Below are positions 38,475 to 47,687 of a stretch of DNA of 64,000 bases, piece after piece. Origin of the DNA: Peristeroidobacter soli (GTDB lineage: Bacteria > Pseudomonadota > Gammaproteobacteria > Steroidobacterales > Steroidobacteraceae); assembly GCF_004138485.1 (NCBI RefSeq), contig NZ_RYEV01000003.1, positions 1,550,001 to 1,614,000 on the forward strand, read 5' to 3'. How positions within the stretch are numbered: position 1 is the stretch's first letter; each line of letters starts with the position of its first letter. Made by a program: the position numbers and the translations under genes. The notes below the pieces were generated by a model. That model was given only the letters and a program-made list of their open reading frames with translations, was not told where the DNA came from and searched no databases.

Positions 38475-38503
38475 TTGCCGGTCTATACAAGAATTTGTAT
38501 AGT
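38475..38503 (+). promoter_or_regulatory. promoter and operator of the toxin-antitoxin pair
   Basis: TTGCCG (38475-38480) and TATAGT (38498-38503) are spaced by 17 bases. A perfect palindrome ctatacaa-gaat-ttgtatag (38483-38502) fills the spacer and overlaps the -10 box, so a dimeric helix-turn-helix repressor bound there would block polymerase. The transcript would start about five bases before the toxin ATG at 38515. Confidence 0.75.
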
Positions 38504-38514
38504 GAGGGCGAGGC

Positions 38515-38841
38515 ATGAAGCCCATCGAGTTCTGCGCTGATTCGCTGGACTGTCTGCGAGAGTTCCCCAGGGATGCCCGGCGTGAGGCCGGTTTCCAGCT
38601 TGATCGCGTTCAGCGTGGTCTGGAACCCTTTGATTGGAAGCCGATGTCGACAGTGGGGGCAGGGGTTCGCGAAATCCGGGTTCGAGAGGATTCGGGCGCG
38701 TTCCGAGTGCTGTATGTGGCCAAATTCGCGGACGCTGTTTACGTGCTTCACTGTTTCCAGAAGAAGACACAGGCCGCGTCCAGGCGTGATCTCAGTCTGG
38801 CGGAGCAGCGATACCGCGATTTGTTGAAGGAGCGGCAATGA
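38515..38841 (+). CDS. RelE/HigB-like toxin (Gp49 family)
   Basis: 108 residues of the phage-derived Gp49/HigB type: GAGVREIRVREDSGAFRVLY followed by VYVLHCFQKKTQ, as in mRNA interferases that act on ribosomes. It comes before its antitoxin, the HigBA order, and overlaps it by four bases. GAGGGCGAGG precedes the ATG. A stable-maintenance or stress role is inferred from family only. Confidence 0.88.
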   Translation: MKPIEFCADSLDCLREFPRDARREAGFQLDRVQRGLEPFDWKPMSTVGAGVREIRVREDSGAFRVLYVAKFADAVYVLHCFQKKTQAASRRDLSLAEQRYRDLLKERQ

Positions 38842-39125
38842 CCAAGAAGCGTTTTTCCTCCGTCTGGGACGCGATCGAGGATTCGGCGTCGGAGGCGGCG
38901 AGCATGAAACTGCGCGCGGAGTTGGCGAACGAGATCATCGAAAGATTGCGCGCCCGCAAGCTGACTCAGGCAAAGGCGGCGGAGCTGATCGGCGTGACAC
39001 AGCCGCGGGTTTCCGATCTGATGCGCGGTCGGTTGAATCTTTTCTCGTTGGACTCCTTGGTGGATATCGCCGATCGGATCGGATTGCGCACGCGGGTGGT
39101 CGTCAGTCCCAAACGGGCGGCATGA
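38838..39125 (+). CDS. HigA-like XRE-family antitoxin
   Basis: 95 residues with a helix-turn-helix (LTQAKAAELIGVTQPRVSDL, residues about 48-67) and a basic C-terminus. It should neutralise the preceding toxin and repress the shared promoter through the 38483-38502 palindrome. ATGA overlap with the toxin gene. A strong terminator follows ten bases downstream. Confidence 0.9.
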   Translation: MTKKRFSSVWDAIEDSASEAASMKLRAELANEIIERLRARKLTQAKAAELIGVTQPRVSDLMRGRLNLFSLDSLVDIADRIGLRTRVVVSPKRAA

Positions 39126-39134
39126 ACTGAAAAT

Positions 39135-39162
39135 GAAAATCCCGGCCTTGGCCGGGATTTTC
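39135..39162. terminator. bidirectional rho-independent terminator
   Basis: Perfect 12-base-pair stem gaaaatcccggc/gccgggattttc with tetraloop CTTG; A-rich and T-rich ends serve both strands. It lies between the converging antitoxin gene (plus) and mlaA (minus). Confidence 0.9.
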
Positions 39163-39185
39163 GTTAGCGAGTCTGCGATTGCCGC

Positions 39186-39953
39186 TCACTGCGGCGGCGG
39201 ATTTTCCGGGGGCGTCTCGGTCTCGCCTTCTTCCGGCTCCTCACCGATATCTTCCAGCGTCTCAGGCGGCGGGTTGCCGTCGAAGATGTTGAATTCGCGT
39301 TGCTGGACCCAGGCGTCGCGGATGAAGACATAGGGGTCGTAGGTGCGCTTGAGGGTTTCGTCCAGCGGCAGCAGTTCCGAGCGCGTGTGGATCGGGTTGA
39401 TGATGCGCACGGCCCAGTCGGCTTCCCAGGGAAGATCGGTGTATTGCAGCGGCGTGGTGAACCAGTCGACGACCCGCGACGGTGCATCACGCACCGAAGA
39501 AGGGCCGAACAGCGGCAGGTTCACGAACGGCCCGGAAGGCACGCCCCACACGGCGAGCGTCTGACCGAAGTCTTCGTCGTTCTTTTCCAGGCCGAGCGGG
39601 GTGGCCACGTCGAAGATGCCGGCGACGCCGAGGGTGCTGTTGAGCAGAAAACGGCCGGTGTCCTTCAGCCCCAGCAGCACCTTGCCCTGCAGGAACTGAT
39701 TGAGGAACGTGCCCGGGTATTCGAGGTTGCTCAGCACATTGCCGATGCCGGTGCGGACGAACTGCGGGGTGACTTTGCGGTAACCCTTGGCGACCGGCTT
39801 CAGCGCGGCCTTGTCGATGGTGTCGTTGAATTTATAGACGCCGCGATTGAATCCTTCGAAGCTCTCCTTGTTCGTGGTGCGGCCTGGTGCGCTGGCGCAT
39901 CCGGCCGCGGCGAGGGCAAGCAACACAAGCGCGGCGCGCAGTAACGTGGACAT
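39186..39953 (-). CDS. mlaA: MlaA (VacJ) outer-membrane lipoprotein
   Basis: 255 residues from the ATG at 39953, which gives a lipoprotein signal (LVLLALAAAGCAS). The VacJ domain is clear: FEGFNRGVYKFNDTIDK, STLGVAGIFDVATPLGLE, DFGQTLAVWGVPSGPFVNLP. The tail is rich in E, P and G. MlaA removes surface phospholipid from the outer membrane and passes it to MlaC, so the whole Mla pathway lies within 6 kb here, interrupted by the aminotransferase and toxin-antitoxin genes. Confidence 0.95.
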   Translation of the reverse strand: MSTLLRAALVLLALAAAGCASAPGRTTNKESFEGFNRGVYKFNDTIDKAALKPVAKGYRKVTPQFVRTGIGNVLSNLEYPGTFLNQFLQGKVLLGLKDTGRFLLNSTLGVAGIFDVATPLGLEKNDEDFGQTLAVWGVPSGPFVNLPLFGPSSVRDAPSRVVDWFTTPLQYTDLPWEADWAVRIINPIHTRSELLPLDETLKRTYDPYVFIRDAWVQQREFNIFDGNPPPETLEDIGEEPEEGETETPPENPPPQ

Positions 39954-40070
39954 GCGTCGTGATCCTTCAAACAAACTCAGATGGGACGCCACGGCCCGGC
40001 GAAATCATTCGCCGGTGGGCAAAGTCGGGCGGAAGAGGATATCTCACACCCGACGGGTGCGAGGATTGTA

Positions 40071-41582
40071 TCAATTTACGCGGCGGCGGCTGCCACTGCC
40101 GCCATTGCTGGCTTCGATGGGCCGGCGGGCGGCCCGCTTGGGCAATGCTTGCTGAATTTCGTCCAGCCGGGCTTCGAAGCGAGCGCGCTGCACCTCGGAG
40201 ATCTTGGGCACAGCCAGGGCCAGCTGTAGCTGGTTGACGGCCAGCAACAGATCGCCGCTCATGATGTGGTACTCCGACATGTAGTAGTACGAATCGGCCA
40301 CGTCGCCCGCGGCGTTCGCTGCCTGCGCGGTGAGCTTGGCCTGTTCCGGTGTCGGCGGGACGGTGTTGAACAGGTCGAGCAGAATTTCGTGCGCCTTCTT
40401 CGAGTCGCCCTTTTGCATCAGCGTTTCGGCATATCGAATGGTGACGGCCACATTGCGCGGGAACAGCTCCGAGGCGCGCTTCAATGTTTGAATGGACGCC
40501 TTGCCATCGCCCGCCTGCAATTGCGCCTGACCCAGCGCCGTGTGGTACTGAAGAATGGTCGGATCGGCCGAGCGCAGCCGTTCGAAAATCGGCACGGCCT
40601 TGGCGGGCTGACCGGCCATCATCAACGCCAGCGCCTGTCCGTAAGTCTGCGCGGGTGTCGCGTCGGGTTCGTTGGTGATCGTGGCGGCGTAATACGCACG
40701 CGGATCTTCGCCCGCCGGCGTCGAGAGCACGCGCAGACGTTCGCGCGTCAGCGCATAACTCGCACTCTGCGGAGCCGGTGCCACCTCGAGCTGCGCGGCA
40801 CGTTCCTTGGTCTCGGCGATACGCGTGGTGCTCACCGGGTGGGTGCGGAGCATTTCGGGGATATTCATTTCGCTGCTGCCCGCCAGCCGGCTCATGGTCT
40901 CGAAAAATCTGGGCATGCCGTTCGGGTCGAAGCCCGAGCGCGCCAGAAAGCCCAGGCCGACCCGGTCGGCTTCGGTCTCGTTGGAACGTGTAAAGCTGAT
41001 CTGCTGCTGGATGGCCAGGCTCTGCGCCGCCGCGACACCCGCCATCGCGGCATCGCCGCCGCCGGCCGCCGCACCGACCAGAATCGCCGCCAGCATGGCC
41101 GCCGTGGAGACCAGGCTCGAGCGACTTTGAGCCGCGATGCTGCGAGCAATGTGTCGCTGCGTAACGTGTGCAATTTCGTGCGCGAGCACGCCGGCCAGTT
41201 CGCTCTCGTCCTCGGTCTTCAGCAGCAAACCCGTGTTCACTCCGATGAAGCCGCCCGGCAGCGCGAACGCGTTGATGGTGTTGTCCCGGACCATGAAGAA
41301 GTTGAAGCGCTGCGCGCCGTCGTGCGCCTGGCTCGAGAGCTTGTAGCCCAGCGAGCGGATGTACTCGGTGACTTCGGGATCTTCGAGGATCTGATCCTGA
41401 TCGCGCAGCCCACGCACGATCATGCGCCCGATCTGGTACTCGTCGTCCAGGGTCAGCATGGTCGACGCTGGACTGCCGATGTCCGGCAGATCGTCCGGAT
41501 CGGCATGGCTCACGCCCCCGGCCATGACCAGGGACGCCACGGAGGCGCACAACAGCGCCTTGAACGTCGAAAAAGAAGGCAT
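40071..41582 (-). CDS. bepA: BepA-like periplasmic M48 metalloprotease with TPR domain
   Basis: About 503 residues from the ATG at 41582 (GTG at 41588 is two codons earlier). Signal peptide (LLCASVASLVMAGGVSHA), M48 protease with the zinc motif HEIAHVTQRH near residue 137 and the third ligand in ETEADRVG, then TPR helices from about residue 310. BepA/YfgC helps assemble or degrade LptD and BamA in the outer membrane. Its closeness to mlaA makes this an envelope-maintenance region. Confidence 0.92.
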   Translation of the reverse strand: MPSFSTFKALLCASVASLVMAGGVSHADPDDLPDIGSPASTMLTLDDEYQIGRMIVRGLRDQDQILEDPEVTEYIRSLGYKLSSQAHDGAQRFNFFMVRDNTINAFALPGGFIGVNTGLLLKTEDESELAGVLAHEIAHVTQRHIARSIAAQSRSSLVSTAAMLAAILVGAAAGGGDAAMAGVAAAQSLAIQQQISFTRSNETEADRVGLGFLARSGFDPNGMPRFFETMSRLAGSSEMNIPEMLRTHPVSTTRIAETKERAAQLEVAPAPQSASYALTRERLRVLSTPAGEDPRAYYAATITNEPDATPAQTYGQALALMMAGQPAKAVPIFERLRSADPTILQYHTALGQAQLQAGDGKASIQTLKRASELFPRNVAVTIRYAETLMQKGDSKKAHEILLDLFNTVPPTPEQAKLTAQAANAAGDVADSYYYMSEYHIMSGDLLLAVNQLQLALAVPKISEVQRARFEARLDEIQQALPKRAARRPIEASNGGSGSRRRVN

Positions 41583-41856
41583 TTTCACAGCGAGCAGTGT
41601 GGTGCGGGCCGGCGAGGCTGTAAAGCGTCACTGCTTGGACCTTAACCGCCGCTGTACGTTCATCGCCGACCCAAAAGTCGCGACGGGTCAGGGAGTTGGA
41701 GGTCCCAGGCAGGGCCGGGGACCGGGCTGGAGGAGTACCGGCGCGCACGGCTCGATAATTCGTGACGGGGTCGGCGAACGGATTCCCCAGCCGCGATCTG
41801 TAGCAAAAACCCCTTTCTAGCCGCAGACGACTCCATTAGAATGCGCGGCCCCGCAC

Positions 41857-41949
41857 GGAGAGGTACCGAAGCGGTCACAACGGCACCGATTCGAAATCGG
41901 TTGAGGGCATTACGTCCCTACGAGGGTTCGAATCCCTCCCTCTCCGCCA
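41857..41949 (+). tRNA. tRNA-Ser (anticodon CGA)
   Basis: Ninety-three bases with encoded CCA. Acceptor stem GGAGAGG/CCTCTCC, anticodon loop TTCGAAA with CGA at 41892-41894 (reads UCG), a long variable arm, and T-arm GAGGG-TTCGAAT-CCCTC, all as expected for a class II serine tRNA. A -10 box TAGAAT lies at 41837-41842 followed by a GC-rich discriminator; the -35 region is weak. Its 3' end is the integration site of the island. Confidence 0.97.
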
Positions 41950-41950
41950 C
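41936..41950 (+). other. attL: tRNA-Ser 3' end core
   Basis: CTCCCTCTCCGCCAC, made of the last T-arm/acceptor bases, discriminator and CCA of the tRNA. Identical to 61311-61325. The flanks differ on both sides of the two copies, so the identity block ends exactly here. Confidence 0.85.
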
Positions 41951-41952
41951 CT

Positions 41953-41976
41953 TCCGCCGAAGCCGCGGATTTTTTT
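41953..41976 (+). terminator. terminator after tRNA-Ser
   Basis: tccgc...gcgga hairpin (five base pairs) followed by seven T residues (41970-41976). It lies inside the inserted DNA, so the element supplies the end of the tRNA transcript. Confidence 0.7.
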
Positions 41977-42014
41977 CCAATTCTGATCGGGACTTGGACA
42001 AGTCGTGTGTCGAC

Positions 42015-42040
42015 CTGTCCGCCATACCGTCCACCATAAA
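42015..42040 (+). repeat. integrase arm-like repeat, copy 1
   Basis: Twenty-six bases made of CTGTCCGCCAT and CGTCCACCATAAA, 65 bases inside the left end of the island. Matches copy 3 (61367-61392) at 24 of 26 positions. Position relative to the core suggests arm-type binding sites of the integrase (inference). Confidence 0.7.
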
Positions 42041-42061
42041 AAAGCGCGTCGCCAGAAAAGT

Positions 42062-43060
<999 letters not shown>

Positions 43061-43076
43061 TCACTTAGCTATCGAA

Positions 43077-44111
43077 TCAAAGCTTGATCATCACCTTGAT
43101 CGACTCGCGCTCATTCATGGCGCGATAGCCATCTGGCACGCCATCGAGGTTGATGACTCGATCGAAGACGCGTCCCGGCTGAATCCTTCCTTCAAGAACA
43201 TCAGGCAAGAGTTCCTCGATGTACGCTCGCACCGGTGCCGGCCCACCGGCGATCGTGATGTTTCGATAGAAGGTTTCCTCTGCATCGGGAATCTGGCCGT
43301 TTTGAGGGACGCCGACACGGCCCACAGCGCCACCAGGGCGAGCGATGCTCATCGCCGTTCGCGTCGATTCACCATGGCCGACACACTCGAGCACTGAATG
43401 TGCGCCGAGGCCGTTCGTGAGTTCCTTGACGCGCTCGATGGCCGCATCGCCGCGTTCGCTCACAACCTCAGTAGCGCCGAAGTCGCGTGCCAGTGAGATC
43501 CGGTCGGGATGACGCCCGAGCATGATGATTTGCTCAGCACCAAGACGGCGGGCGGCGACTACGCCGCAAAGACCGACAGCACCATCTCCAACCACTGCCA
43601 CGATCTTCCCCGGAGAGACTTTCGCAGCGAGTGCGGCATGATGACCCGTACCCATCACGTCAGTGAGTGTGAGCAAGGAGGGCATAAGTGCGTGATCAGG
43701 GCCCACTGGAAGTCTGACGAGCGTTCCATCTGCAAGCGGCACGCGCACAGCCTCGCCTTGTCCGCCATCCAGCTTGGTTCCACCCCAAAAGCCGCCGTGG
43801 ATGCACGAAGTTTGTAGACCGCGCTGACAGAACTCGCACGTGCCATCGGACCATGCAAAGGGTGCGACGACGAGATCTCCTTTCTTCACATTGCGAACCT
43901 GCGCACCGACCTCCTCGATCGTGCCAATGAATTCGTGACCCATACGGTTGCCCGTATCGCTTGCTTCCATCGAGTTGTAAGGCCAGAGGTCACTGCCGCA
44001 GATGCATGCCCGCGTGACGCGAACCAAGGCGTCGGTGGGCTCGACTATTCGCGCGTCAGGTACGTTCTCGATTCGAACATCGTGGGCGGCATACATAATG
44101 GTTGCACGCAT
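43077..44111 (-). CDS. zinc-dependent alcohol dehydrogenase family protein
   Basis: 344-residue medium-chain dehydrogenase. Catalytic zinc ligands are in ACICGSDLWPY and GHEFIG; the structural-zinc lobe appears as GTCEFCQRGLQTSCIHGG, in which only three cysteines are seen. NAD(P) site VVGDGAVGLCGVV. GAAGGAG precedes the ATG. Lies between the aldo/keto reductase and the cupin gene; substrate unknown. Confidence 0.91.
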   Translation of the reverse strand: MRATIMYAAHDVRIENVPDARIVEPTDALVRVTRACICGSDLWPYNSMEASDTGNRMGHEFIGTIEEVGAQVRNVKKGDLVVAPFAWSDGTCEFCQRGLQTSCIHGGFWGGTKLDGGQGEAVRVPLADGTLVRLPVGPDHALMPSLLTLTDVMGTGHHAALAAKVSPGKIVAVVGDGAVGLCGVVAARRLGAEQIIMLGRHPDRISLARDFGATEVVSERGDAAIERVKELTNGLGAHSVLECVGHGESTRTAMSIARPGGAVGRVGVPQNGQIPDAEETFYRNITIAGGPAPVRAYIEELLPDVLEGRIQPGRVFDRVINLDGVPDGYRAMNERESIKVMIKL

Positions 44112-44160
44112 GGCAACTCCTTCAACTGTATCTATGGGGATGAGGGCGCAGCAGGCGTAC

Positions 44161-44652
44161 TCACTGTCGGTACTGCGTATCGGTTACCTGTTCCATCCAG
44201 GTCACGACGTTCCCGGCTTGCGATTCGGCGATCGCGATGTGGGTCATGGCGCTGCCCGTGGTGGCGCCATGCCAATGCTTGACTCCAGGAGGAATCCACA
44301 CGACATCACCGAGGCGGATGGTCTGCTTGGATGCGCCTTCGCGTTGAACCCATCCGGTTCCCGCAGTCACGATCAGCGTTTGACCCAGAGGATGAGAGTG
44401 CCAAGCGGTGCGTGCACCGGGCTGAAACGTGACCGTGGCGCCGCCGACGCGCGCGGGGGCGTCGCGCTGAAATTGAGAGCGGACCGTTACGTCGCCAGTG
44501 AAGTTTCTTGCGCCACCCTGTACCGCGGCGGCGTCCGTCGCACGAAGGATCGTCAACGCCCCCTGGTCCGAGCCACCGCTGTTCTCCGCAGCCTCGACTG
44601 ACGTTGCGAGGATGGAAGAGAGGATCACCAGACTCGGTCCTACAGGTTTCAT
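44161..44652 (-). CDS. exported cupin-domain protein
   Basis: 163 residues: signal peptide (SLVILSSILATSVEA) followed by a single small cupin. Metal-ligand motifs TAWHSHPLGQTLIV and WIPPGVKHWHGAT are intact. Similar short cupins are annotated as quercetinase-like or hydroxynitrile-lyase-like proteins; exact activity unknown. GGAGTAGCT precedes the ATG. It reads in the same direction as the alcohol dehydrogenase gene, 49 bases away. Confidence 0.87.
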   Translation of the reverse strand: MKPVGPSLVILSSILATSVEAAENSGGSDQGALTILRATDAAAVQGGARNFTGDVTVRSQFQRDAPARVGGATVTFQPGARTAWHSHPLGQTLIVTAGTGWVQREGASKQTIRLGDVVWIPPGVKHWHGATTGSAMTHIAIAESQAGNVVTWMEQVTDTQYRQ

Positions 44653-44947
44653 AGCTACTCCGGGCGCTCTTCGATGCGGACAAGGTAGTCGCTGTCACCG
44701 AGCCGGACTAGTGGGCACGATCTGCTAGGGCTTATGAAGAGCAGTCATGAATCTCGGGGGAACTTCAACGACTACTTGCCTTCCTCGGCGCTTGTCCGTG
44801 AGAAAAGTTTCCTGTAGCGGCGCAGATCCGTTTTGAAGTTGAATTCCAGGGGTGAGGTCGAAGCGAGGCCGACTGTTGACGAGTACAACCGTAGCGTTGC
44901 GCCTACGGACGTGCCGCACTTGGTTCTCCGAGGCTTGATCTGTGGTG

Positions 44948-45841
44948 TCAGCGTTTGTATCGAAGCGCCTCCACTAGCAAGCCGAATGCCGGGGATGTCT
45001 GTCGCCGGCTCGGGTAGTAAAGGTGATAGCCGGGGAAGGGCGCGCACCAATCCTCGAGCACACGTACTAGTTCCTTGCGCTGGAGATATGGCGTGACGGT
45101 GTCCTCTGGAAGATAGCCCAGCCCGAAACCAGCGAGCACAGCCTTCAAGATCTGTGGACTGGAGTTGAAGACGAGCTGGCCATCCACGCGCACCTTGAGT
45201 TCGCGCTGACCCTTCTCGAATTCCCACGCATACAGGCCGCCATAAGTAGGAAGTCGAAGGTTGATGCAGTTGTGTGCGGTCAGATCTTGCGGTGCTTTGG
45301 GCTTCGCGAGTTTCTCGAAATACGTCGGTGACGCGACCACGGCCATTCTGAAGTCGGGCCCGATGCGAACGGCGATCATATCTTTGGCGACCTGCTCTCC
45401 GAGGCGCACCCCGGCGTCGTATCGTTCGGCGGCGATGTCTGTCAACGCGTACTCGGCGTTGAGTTCGACGCGGATGTCAGGATAGGCCCGCAAGAACGGT
45501 TGCAGCTTCGGCCAGACGATGGTCTCAGCCGCATGTACTCCTGTTGTGATTCGAATGGTTCCGGTCGGCGTTTCTCTGAGGCCGCTTAGCGACGCGAGCT
45601 CGGCGTCGATCTCCTGAAAGTGCGGACCCACGGCCGTTGCCAAGCGTTCCCCCGCCTCGGTGGGCGAAACACTGCGGGTCGTGCGAGTGAGTAGACGCAC
45701 TCCGAGTCGTGTTTCGAGCCCTCGGATCGTATGACTCAGTGCTGACTGCGAAACTCCCAGCTGCGCGGCCGCCTTGGTGAAGCTTTTCTCGCGAGCCACA
45801 GCGAGGAAGGCGAGTAGGTCGTTGAGATTTTCGCGCGGCAC
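44948..45841 (-). CDS. LysR-family transcriptional regulator
   Basis: 297 residues from a GTG at 45841 with AAGGA upstream. N-terminal helix-turn-helix (FTKAAAQLGVSQSALSHTIR, residues about 20-39) and a substrate-binding domain of the type found in regulators of reductases and dehydrogenases. A T-N11-A box with ATGA/TCAT arms lies immediately upstream (45844-45866), and like boxes precede two molybdoenzyme loci in the island, so it is the best candidate regulator for them. The 295 bases to the cupin gene show no gene I recognise. Confidence 0.92.
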   Translation of the reverse strand: MPRENLNDLLAFLAVAREKSFTKAAAQLGVSQSALSHTIRGLETRLGVRLLTRTTRSVSPTEAGERLATAVGPHFQEIDAELASLSGLRETPTGTIRITTGVHAAETIVWPKLQPFLRAYPDIRVELNAEYALTDIAAERYDAGVRLGEQVAKDMIAVRIGPDFRMAVVASPTYFEKLAKPKAPQDLTAHNCINLRLPTYGGLYAWEFEKGQRELKVRVDGQLVFNSSPQILKAVLAGFGLGYLPEDTVTPYLQRKELVRVLEDWCAPFPGYHLYYPSRRQTSPAFGLLVEALRYKR

Positions 45842-45843
45842 TG

Positions 45844-45866
45844 ATGAATCCTTCTCATAGGTTCTA
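45844..45866 (+). promoter_or_regulatory. LysR-type box, site 1
   Basis: ATGAA-N6-TCATAGG with CTA further on. T45-N11-A57 spacing and the ATGA/TCAT dyad fit a LysR-type operator. It touches the start region of the LysR gene, so binding could mediate autoregulation. Confidence 0.6.
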
Positions 45867-45987
45867 TCCGATTCTGCCCGCTAATCGGTGATGGAAGAAG
45901 CCTGTAGCTTTGATAGGCGCCGGTCACAACGCAGAAAAAGTGGCCTTGAGGCAGCTGTCAGTCGGCAATTTCCAGGTCCGGTGACGA

Positions 45988-46013
45988 TTCATGAACTCTC
46001 CTCATAGGACCTA
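45988..46013 (+). promoter_or_regulatory. LysR-type box, site 2
   Basis: TTCATGAA-N6-TCATAGGACCTA, 46 bases before the surviving 5' edge of the truncated molybdoenzyme gene. Shares dyad and spacing with site 1, and eight plus nine of 20 fixed positions with site 3. Confidence 0.6.
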
Positions 46014-46059
46014 GCGATTTTCAGGTGGAACCAGACTGGCATCCGGGTAGCTACTCAGG

Positions 46060-47643
46060 GAGCCGCACGCCTCCACGGCGCTTTGGGAGGGCGACAAGCT
46101 CACGCTCTGGACCTCGAATCAGATGGTCAATTGGTGCGTGCTCGATCTGGCCCAAACCTTGAACATTCCGAAGGAGAATATTCGCGTCGTGTCGCCTTAC
46201 GTCGGCGGCGGATTCGGGGGGAAGTTGTTCGTGCGTGCCGAGGCATTGTTGGCGGCCCTCGGCGCTCGCATGGCCGGGCGCCCTGTGAAAGTCGCGCTAC
46301 AGCAAGCATTGCTGTTCAACACCACCACGCATCGACCAGCGACGATACAGCGCATCCGCATCGGCGCGACTCGCGATGGAATCATCACTGCGATTGGGCA
46401 TGAGAGCTGGTCGGGCGACTTGCCCAAGGGCAAGCCCGACGGCGCGGTCCATCAGGCACGCTTGCTGTACGCCGGTGCGCATCGGATGACGACGACCCGG
46501 ATGGCCGTGCTCGACTTGCCCGAGGCCAGTGCGATACGAGCGCCAGGCGAGGCGACTGGCATGATGGCACTGGAGATTGCGGTCGATGAGATGGCGGAAA
46601 AACTCGGCCTCGATCCGATCGAGTTCCGTATCAAGAACGATACCCAAGTCGTACCCGATGATCCGTCCGAACCGTCGGGCGATGATCCGCAGGCGCGCTC
46701 ATCGAACAATGCGCAGCAGGCGGGTCGGCGCTTTTCGAAGCGCTCGCTCGTGGAATGTATGAGGTCAGGCGCCGACCGCTTCGGGTGGAGCAAACGGAAT
46801 CCGAAGCCCGCGAGCGTGCGCGAGGGTCGCTGGTTGATCGGCATCGGCATGGCGGCAGCGATTCGGGGCAATCAAGTCACCAAGTCAGCAGCGCGCGTGC
46901 GGCTGGATGAAAACGGTGTCGTTACGGTAGAGACTGACATGACCGACATCGGAACGGGCAGTTACACCATCATTGCGCAGACCGCGGCCGAGACGATGGG
47001 AGTGCCGATCGAGAGGGTCGAGGTTCGGCTCGGCGATTCGAACTTCCCTGTCTCTGCAGGTTCCGGGGGGCAGTGGGGTGGCAACTGTTCCACTGCGGGC
47101 GTCTACGCCGCATGTATGAAGCTGCGGGAGGCAGCAGTTCAGAAGGTCGGACTGAGCGTCGCGGATGCTGTCTTCGCCGATGGCGAGATCAGATCTGCCG
47201 GCCGAGTCATACCGCTCGCGCAAGCAGCCGCCCAGCAGCCGTTGGTCGCTGAGGACATTATCGAGTTTGGCCAGATGAACAAGCTGGCCCAGCAGTCAAC
47301 CTTTGGTGCGCACTTCGTGGAAGTGGCGGTCGACAGTGCGACGGGCGAGATCCGTGTTCGACGCATGCTCGCCGTGTGCGCGTCAGGTCGCATTCTCAAT
47401 CCAAAGACCGCGCGCAACCAAGGAGTGCCGGTGCACGCGGACATTCCGCACCAAGATGTCATTTTCCTGGATGAGGTCGATGCAATGTCCTCACCCATGA
47501 AGGCCAAGGGTGTCGCGGAGCTCGGCATCTGCGGCGTCGCTGCAGCCGTGGCCAACGCGGTTTACAACGCAACGGGTATCCGCGTCCGCGACTATCCCAT
47601 CACGTTGGACAAACTCATTGATCGACTGCCAGTCATCACTTAG
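46060..47643 (+). pseudogene. 5'-truncated molybdopterin-binding hydroxylase large subunit (PaoC/YagR-like)
   Basis: Homology begins abruptly at codons EPHAS (46060) and an in-frame TAG lies at 46048-46050, so the first third of the gene is gone; the first ATG inside is at 46123. The rest keeps VSPYVGGGFGGK, RAPGEATGMMALE and the catalytic-glutamate region KGVAELGICG. A second loss is visible near residue 430: TARNQG runs straight into VPVHADIPH, where intact relatives have about 37 more residues including a cofactor-contacting loop. Not expected to be functional. A decayed copy of its 3' end is found at 50850-50887. Confidence 0.82.
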
Positions 47644-47687
47644 TGAGGAGTGGGCGGCGGAGCCACTGAGTGGTTCCGCAGCAGTTC

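Noticed and set aside
39967-41748. 593-codon frame opposite-phase to bepA on the same strand region
   Set aside because: Overlaps the clear BepA protein entirely, is arginine- and glycine-rich, and has no motif; a GC-driven shadow frame.
44725-44919. 64-codon minus-strand frame between the cupin and LysR genes
   Set aside because: No recognisable similarity and no good start signal.
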